Assembly (NCBI RefSeq): GCF_025264665.1
Contig: NZ_CP073697.1
Location: 3,162,001-3,226,000 of the forward strand
DNA length: 64,000 nucleotides
From: Edaphobacter flagellatus
GTDB taxonomy: Bacteria; Acidobacteriota; Terriglobia; Terriglobales; Acidobacteriaceae
Reading direction: 5' to 3'
Shown here: positions 60,659-64,000 of the stretch, one piece after another
Layout: every line of letters starts with the position of its first letter
Numbering within the stretch: position 1 is the first letter of the stretch
Notes under the pieces: generated by a model
What the model saw: only the letters and a program-made list of their open reading frames with translations
Databases searched by the model: none
What the model was told of the DNA's origin: nothing
Translations under genes and position numbers: made by a program

Positions 60659-62452
60659 TTAGCTGTGTTTGTCCCCGGGTTCAAGTGCGGCCGTTTCCTG
60701 ACTCTTCTGCATGACGTCGATGACGGTCTGATAAAGCTTATTGCGCGTGTTGAAGCGATCTTCAGCGCGCGTGACATATCGCACGATGATGTCGACTCCT
60801 GAGGATGCAGGCCGTAGATCGATGGAGGGCGACGCGTTGAACTGGCTGAGCCCGTGAGCTCCGGTGGCGCGTCGCCATTCTGCTTCGGCGCGCTTGGAGC
60901 TTTCTTCCGTCTCCTGCAGCACAGCTGTGTGGATGTCTTCGATGGTCTGGTAGCTGTTGGGACCGGCAGGGATGTTGAGCCTGATCTCATCCCAGAGCCA
61001 CTGGCCAGAGGTAGAGAAGTTGAAGTACTGGCCGCGAATGGCGAAACTGTTCATGAAGTTGACGCGGCGTCCGGTGGGGTGGCCTTTGTCGGTCCAGTTG
61101 CCGGTCTCGAGCAGCGTGGTGCGGAAGACACCGAGCTCAACGACTTCGCCGCCGACCCCGTTGATTTCGACCCAGTCGCCGACACGGATGCCGTGCTTGC
61201 CCATGAGAACGAACCAGCCGAAGAAGGCGAGGATGAAGTCCTGGAAGACGACGGTGAGGCCGGCGGTGGCGAGTCCGAGGATGGTGGGCATCTGGCTGGG
61301 CGCACCGAAGATGATGAGCAGCACCAGCAAGACGGTGATGACCTGGATGGCGAGACTGATGATGGTGCGCAGAGTAATCAGGTTGCGCCGGTCGAGATGC
61401 AGCCGGTCAAGCAGCCTGCGAACTGCGGCAGCGAGAATCGCCGCGCAGAGCGTGAGGAAGGCAATGGCCGCGATGGATTGAAGAATGAGGTGGGCGACGA
61501 TCTGGTGCTGCCGGTAGACCTGATCGTGCCAGCGGCCGTAGACCGCGCCGAGCTGCTTCTGGGTCTGGATGCGGTCGTCGAGGATGGAATGGATCTGTGC
61601 GAGCGAATGCATCTGCTTCAGTCGCGTGACGCGGCTTGTTGCTACAGTGTCTTTCGCATTTGCATCATTGGCATCGGCCAATTTCTTTTCGATATCGGCG
61701 TGTTGCGTGGAGAGAGCTGCTGCATCGGCGAAAGCTTTCGCCTGAGCCTGCGCGATGGAGTCCATGCGGCTGCGTTGATCGAACCATGCGCCGACACGGC
61801 CTGCGAGCGTACCGTAGCGGCGTGCGGACTGGATGGCAGAGGGGCTGGAAGAGGCGTCGCCCTGCTCATCGAACTTCTTCATGGCAGCTTCGCGCTCGGT
61901 CAGCTCCTGCTGAATCTGTCCGCGCTTATCGCCACTGACAGTGGCAAGATCTTCGGTGGCATCGGTCAACTCGTCCGTATCGAGTTGAAGCTGGGCCTTG
62001 GCCGTGTCGAGGTCGTCGGTGCTGGGTGGGTTGGCTCCCTTGGATGCTGCATTGAGGCTGTCGACTTTTGCCTGGTCCTCTTTGACCATAGCTTGCAGCG
62101 CTACAACCTTCTGCTGAAGGATCAGGGCTTCGCCGGTAAGCGTGCGGGTGTCGAGGGTGGCCTGCCGGAGCGCCTGCGCGAAAGCCTGATCCACCTCATG
62201 GTCTGCCAGACGCTGCGCTTCACCGGCAAGCCGCTTCTCTTCTGCGGAGATGGCGAGAGGAGCGAGTGCCTCGATGGTCTGCCAGGGGCTCTGATCGACG
62301 AGGTCGGTTGAAGATTTTGCTCCCGGAGTGCGATTGCCTTTGAGCAGGAAGGGGAGGTTCGCCATGGCTCCGCGCGTGAGGAAAGAGCCGATGAGGCTTG
62401 CGATAAGAATGATGGCCGGTATAACGATGGTGAGTCTGCGCAAACCCGTCAT
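60659..62452 (-). CDS. Mechanosensitive ion channel, MscS family, with long N-terminal domain
   Basis: A 597-residue membrane channel. A first helix (about 8-28) precedes a coiled-coil extracytoplasmic region (about 60-290) and four helices at about 315-440. The MscS pore and beta domain follow: LATAGLTVVFQDFILAFFGW, GDWVEINGVGGEVVELG, FRTTLLETGNWTDKG and FNFSTSGQWLWDEIRLNIPA. The C-terminal alpha/beta domain (about 510-590) ends in a tail. It should relieve osmotic stress. It is first in the mscS-ackA-xfp operon; the combination is unusual in bacteria but may be of little functional meaning. Confidence 0.88.
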   Translation of the reverse strand: MTGLRRLTIVIPAIILIASLIGSFLTRGAMANLPFLLKGNRTPGAKSSTDLVDQSPWQTIEALAPLAISAEEKRLAGEAQRLADHEVDQAFAQALRQATLDTRTLTGEALILQQKVVALQAMVKEDQAKVDSLNAASKGANPPSTDDLDTAKAQLQLDTDELTDATEDLATVSGDKRGQIQQELTEREAAMKKFDEQGDASSSPSAIQSARRYGTLAGRVGAWFDQRSRMDSIAQAQAKAFADAAALSTQHADIEKKLADANDANAKDTVATSRVTRLKQMHSLAQIHSILDDRIQTQKQLGAVYGRWHDQVYRQHQIVAHLILQSIAAIAFLTLCAAILAAAVRRLLDRLHLDRRNLITLRTIISLAIQVITVLLVLLIIFGAPSQMPTILGLATAGLTVVFQDFILAFFGWFVLMGKHGIRVGDWVEINGVGGEVVELGVFRTTLLETGNWTDKGHPTGRRVNFMNSFAIRGQYFNFSTSGQWLWDEIRLNIPAGPNSYQTIEDIHTAVLQETEESSKRAEAEWRRATGAHGLSQFNASPSIDLRPASSGVDIIVRYVTRAEDRFNTRNKLYQTVIDVMQKSQETAALEPGDKHS

Positions 62453-62529
62453 GTTCTCACCCTACAACGTCGAGACCCCTTCCTTCAAAAGCTGAGCGAA
62501 GAAAGAAATTCTGGAAAATTATGCATCTC

Positions 62530-62578
62530 TTGACAACCTTTCAGGATCCAAGTAAATAACTAAAAGGTTATATAACCT
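62530..62578 (+). promoter_or_regulatory. Promoter with ArsR-type operator palindrome
   Basis: TTGACA (62530-62535) and TAAATA (62553-62558) have the ideal 17-base spacing. The perfect 14-base palindrome AGGTTATATAACCT (62565-62578) lies over the predicted transcription start, just upstream of the arsR-type gene, as expected for autorepression. Confidence 0.7.
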
Positions 62579-62590
62579 GCGAGCTATGGT

Positions 62591-62995
62591 ATGCAGTCAC
62601 TGAATCGATCGATGAAACCGAATCTCGATATCATTTTCGCGGCGCTTGCCGATCCGACACGCCGGGCCATCGTTGCCCGGCTTGCGGAGGGCGAGGCGTC
62701 GGTTGCGGAACTGGCAGAGCCGTTTGCGATGAGCCAGCCTGCGGTCTCGAAGCACCTGAAGGTGCTGGAACATGCCGGGTTGATCTCGCGTGGACGCGAT
62801 GCGCAACGCAGGCCGTGCAGGCTTGAGGCGGAGCCGCTGGCCGAGGCGAATGCGTGGCTGGAACGCTATCGCGAGGCATGGGAGCAGAACTTTGCGAGGC
62901 TGGATTCCTTGCTGGAAGAATTGAAGGCCGAAGAGGCACAGCCAAGAAGCGTAAAGACACGACAGAAGAGAAAGAACCACAGAAAGCACGCATAA
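62591..62995 (+). CDS. ArsR family transcriptional regulator
   Basis: A 134-residue winged-helix repressor of the ArsR/SmtB family: LDIIFAALADPTRRAIVARL, ASVAELAEPFAMSQPAVSKH and LKVLEHAGLISRGRDAQRR. No clear metal-binding Cys/His set is present, so it probably responds to something other than metals, as is common in the subgroup paired with AHSA1/SRPBCC proteins. A Lys/Arg-rich tail ends the protein. The start may be 62591 or the ATG at 62612; both lack a good ribosome site. The SRPBCC gene follows by about 60 bases. Confidence 0.93.
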   Translation: MQSLNRSMKPNLDIIFAALADPTRRAIVARLAEGEASVAELAEPFAMSQPAVSKHLKVLEHAGLISRGRDAQRRPCRLEAEPLAEANAWLERYREAWEQNFARLDSLLEELKAEEAQPRSVKTRQKRKNHRKHA

Positions 62996-63053
62996 GGACG
63001 TTCATGGCACGGTACGTTTTCGAAACGGATTTCAACCTAAGGAGAGAGAGCAG

Positions 63054-63551
63054 ATGCTAACGAAAGAGACAGGAAAACTGAAGCTGGCCGCGATGGGCGA
63101 CCGTGAGGTTGTGATCACACGTGAGTTCAAGGCATCACGCAAGCTGGTCTATGCCGCGTTTACCAATCCCGATCTGGTGAAGCGGTGGCTGGCCGGGCCG
63201 GAAGACTGGGCAATGACGGTCTGCGAGATCGATCTGCAGGTCGGCGGCTCATATCGCTACGAGTGGAAGAAGGCGTCCACGGGCGAAACGATGGGGATGG
63301 GCGGCGTCTACAAGGAGATTATTTCCGACGAGCGCATCGTGGCGACTGAGAAGTTTGATATGGCGTGGTATCCGGGCGGCGCGACGGTGACAACGTCATT
63401 TCGCGAGGGTAGTGGCGTGACTACAGCAGAAACGCGTGTGCTGTATGACTCAAAGGAGGCTTGCGAGATGGTGCTGCGTTCGCCAATGGATGTGGGCATG
63501 GAGGCGAGCTATGCGCGTTTGGACACATTGCTGGAAACGAAGTTCGCCTGA
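63054..63551 (+). CDS. SRPBCC (AHSA1/START-like) domain protein
   Basis: A 165-residue START-fold protein with REVVITREFKASRKLVYAAF, TNPDLVKRWLAGPEDWAMT, VGGSYRYEWKKASTGETMG and MDVGMEASYARLDTLL. This is the Aha1/SRPBCC group that is often co-transcribed with an ArsR regulator, binding a hydrophobic ligand in a deep pocket. AAGGAGAGAG precedes the ATG. It completes the ArsR operon. Confidence 0.93.
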   Translation: MLTKETGKLKLAAMGDREVVITREFKASRKLVYAAFTNPDLVKRWLAGPEDWAMTVCEIDLQVGGSYRYEWKKASTGETMGMGGVYKEIISDERIVATEKFDMAWYPGGATVTTSFREGSGVTTAETRVLYDSKEACEMVLRSPMDVGMEASYARLDTLLETKFA

Positions 63552-63619
63552 AAACAGAATGCCGATGCGGTGCTGTGCAGGTCGTGTCGGCGTTCTCGTC
63601 TGTAAGCAGCTATGACCAG

Positions 63620-64000
63620 CTACGCAGACCAGCTGCGTAGTGCGATCACAGCGTTGAGCCCACCGAAGGCAAGTGAGTTGGAGATCGCAACGGTTGGGCC
63701 CGTAGGGCGTGGCTCATTGAGGATGACGTCGACGTTGAGCGAGGCGTCGGGTGCGGTGACACCGGCAGTCTGCGGGAGTCGGCCTTCTTGCAGTGCGAGC
63801 ACCGTGGCGAGTGCTTCAAGCGCGCCGCTGGCTCCGATGGCATGGCCGTGCAGCGATTTGGTGGAGCTGAGCGGAATCTGTGAAGCGCGTGCGCCGAAGA
63901 CCTGGTGGATTGCGGCGGATTCCGTCGCGTCGTTGGCCTGAGTTCCGGTGCCGTGTGCGTTGATATAGCCCACCTCGTCCGGTGAGATACCGGCATCGGC
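63620..64000 (-). CDS. Beta-ketoacyl-ACP synthase (KAS II type), C-terminal part, cut by window edge
   Basis: The last 126 residues of a condensing enzyme of fatty-acid or polyketide synthesis, reading out of the right edge. Catalytic residues are visible: VGYINAHGTGTQANDATESA holds the first His, SSTKSLHGHAIGASGALEAL the Lys and second His, and AISNSLAFGGLNAVIALR the C-terminal oxyanion Phe-Gly motif. The nucleophilic Cys lies beyond the window. FabF and related KAS enzymes share these motifs, so the exact subtype is not fixed. Confidence 0.88.
   Translation of the reverse strand, partial: ADAGISPDEVGYINAHGTGTQANDATESAAIHQVFGARASQIPLSSTKSLHGHAIGASGALEALATVLALQEGRLPQTAGVTAPDASLNVDVILNEPRPTGPTVAISNSLAFGGLNAVIALRSWSA

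Noticed and set aside
60854..62311. 485-codon plus-strand frame
   Set aside because: It is antisense to the mscS gene and shows no recognisable family.
1..64000. CRISPR array
   Set aside because: No set of regularly spaced identical repeats was seen, and no cas genes are present.

Overview
The window looks like the chromosome of a soil acidobacterium of the Terriglobia type (Granulicella, Edaphobacter or Terriglobus relatives). The clearest markers are two Oar-like TonB-dependent receptors with carboxypeptidase-regulatory N-termini, an acidobacterial duplicated orphan permease (ADOP) behind a PadR regulator, a probable CRTAC1-type secreted protein, a DUF2934 protein and several Tat-type signal sequences. 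No genus is claimed, because that would need marker-gene comparison.

Layout, left to right. (1) 1-7.4 kb: a nutrient-acquisition locus. A Tat-exported probable CRTAC1 protein runs off the left edge on the minus strand. It is divergent from a TonB-dependent receptor, an alkaline-phosphatase-fold protein and an unrecognised 402-residue protein. A clean TTGACA-N17-TAAATT promoter followed by a perfect LacI-type palindrome drives the receptor side. (2) 7.7-24.7 kb: about 16 genes, all on the minus strand, that look catabolic and redox-related. They include a GMC alcohol oxidoreductase, an aldehyde dehydrogenase, an ACMSD-type amidohydrolase, two SnoaL-like proteins, two DoxX proteins, a phenol-transport-like outer-membrane protein, a luciferase-like flavin oxidoreductase, and AraC, MarR, LysR and PAS-sigma54 regulators. 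Together they suggest oxidation of an aromatic or related alcohol to an acid followed by decarboxylation. (3) 24.8-26.8 kb: an alpha/beta hydrolase, then gene fragments, a frameshifted tyrosine-recombinase remnant and a tRNA-Ala(GGC). This is the signature of an old integration at the 3' end of the tRNA, and by eye the DNA left of it is less GC-rich than the DNA to the right.

(4) 27-38 kb: core-like chromosome. It carries an ECF sigma/anti-sigma pair, AsmA, two tandem signal peptidases I coupled to rnc, a poly-Ser TPR protein, a degenerate M1-like peptidase and rlmB. (5) 38-47 kb: an ECF sigma operon with two small membrane proteins, one ending in zinc ribbons, then a LytTR regulator, PadR-ADOP, a BON protein, small proteins and an acyltransferase-like membrane protein. 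(6) 47-53 kb: a truncated hemoglobin, a stand-alone DnaJ-type zinc finger, YceI, a markedly AT-rich OLD-family ATPase/TOPRIM nuclease that looks horizontally acquired and defence-like, and glmS. (7) 53.7-64 kb: the second TonB receptor, an mscS-ackA-xfp operon (phosphoketolase shunt making acetyl-phosphate, then acetate and ATP), an ArsR/SRPBCC pair with a promoter-operator, and the 3' part of a beta-ketoacyl synthase gene.

Nothing here proves a wholly new system. The best candidates are the LacI-operator-controlled CRTAC1/TonB/phosphatase-fold/unknown locus, the minus-strand catabolic block ending at tRNA-Ala, the orphan OLD nuclease, and a hairpin-rich non-coding stretch near 34.8 kb. All product names rest on reading motifs and families by eye; no database search was run.
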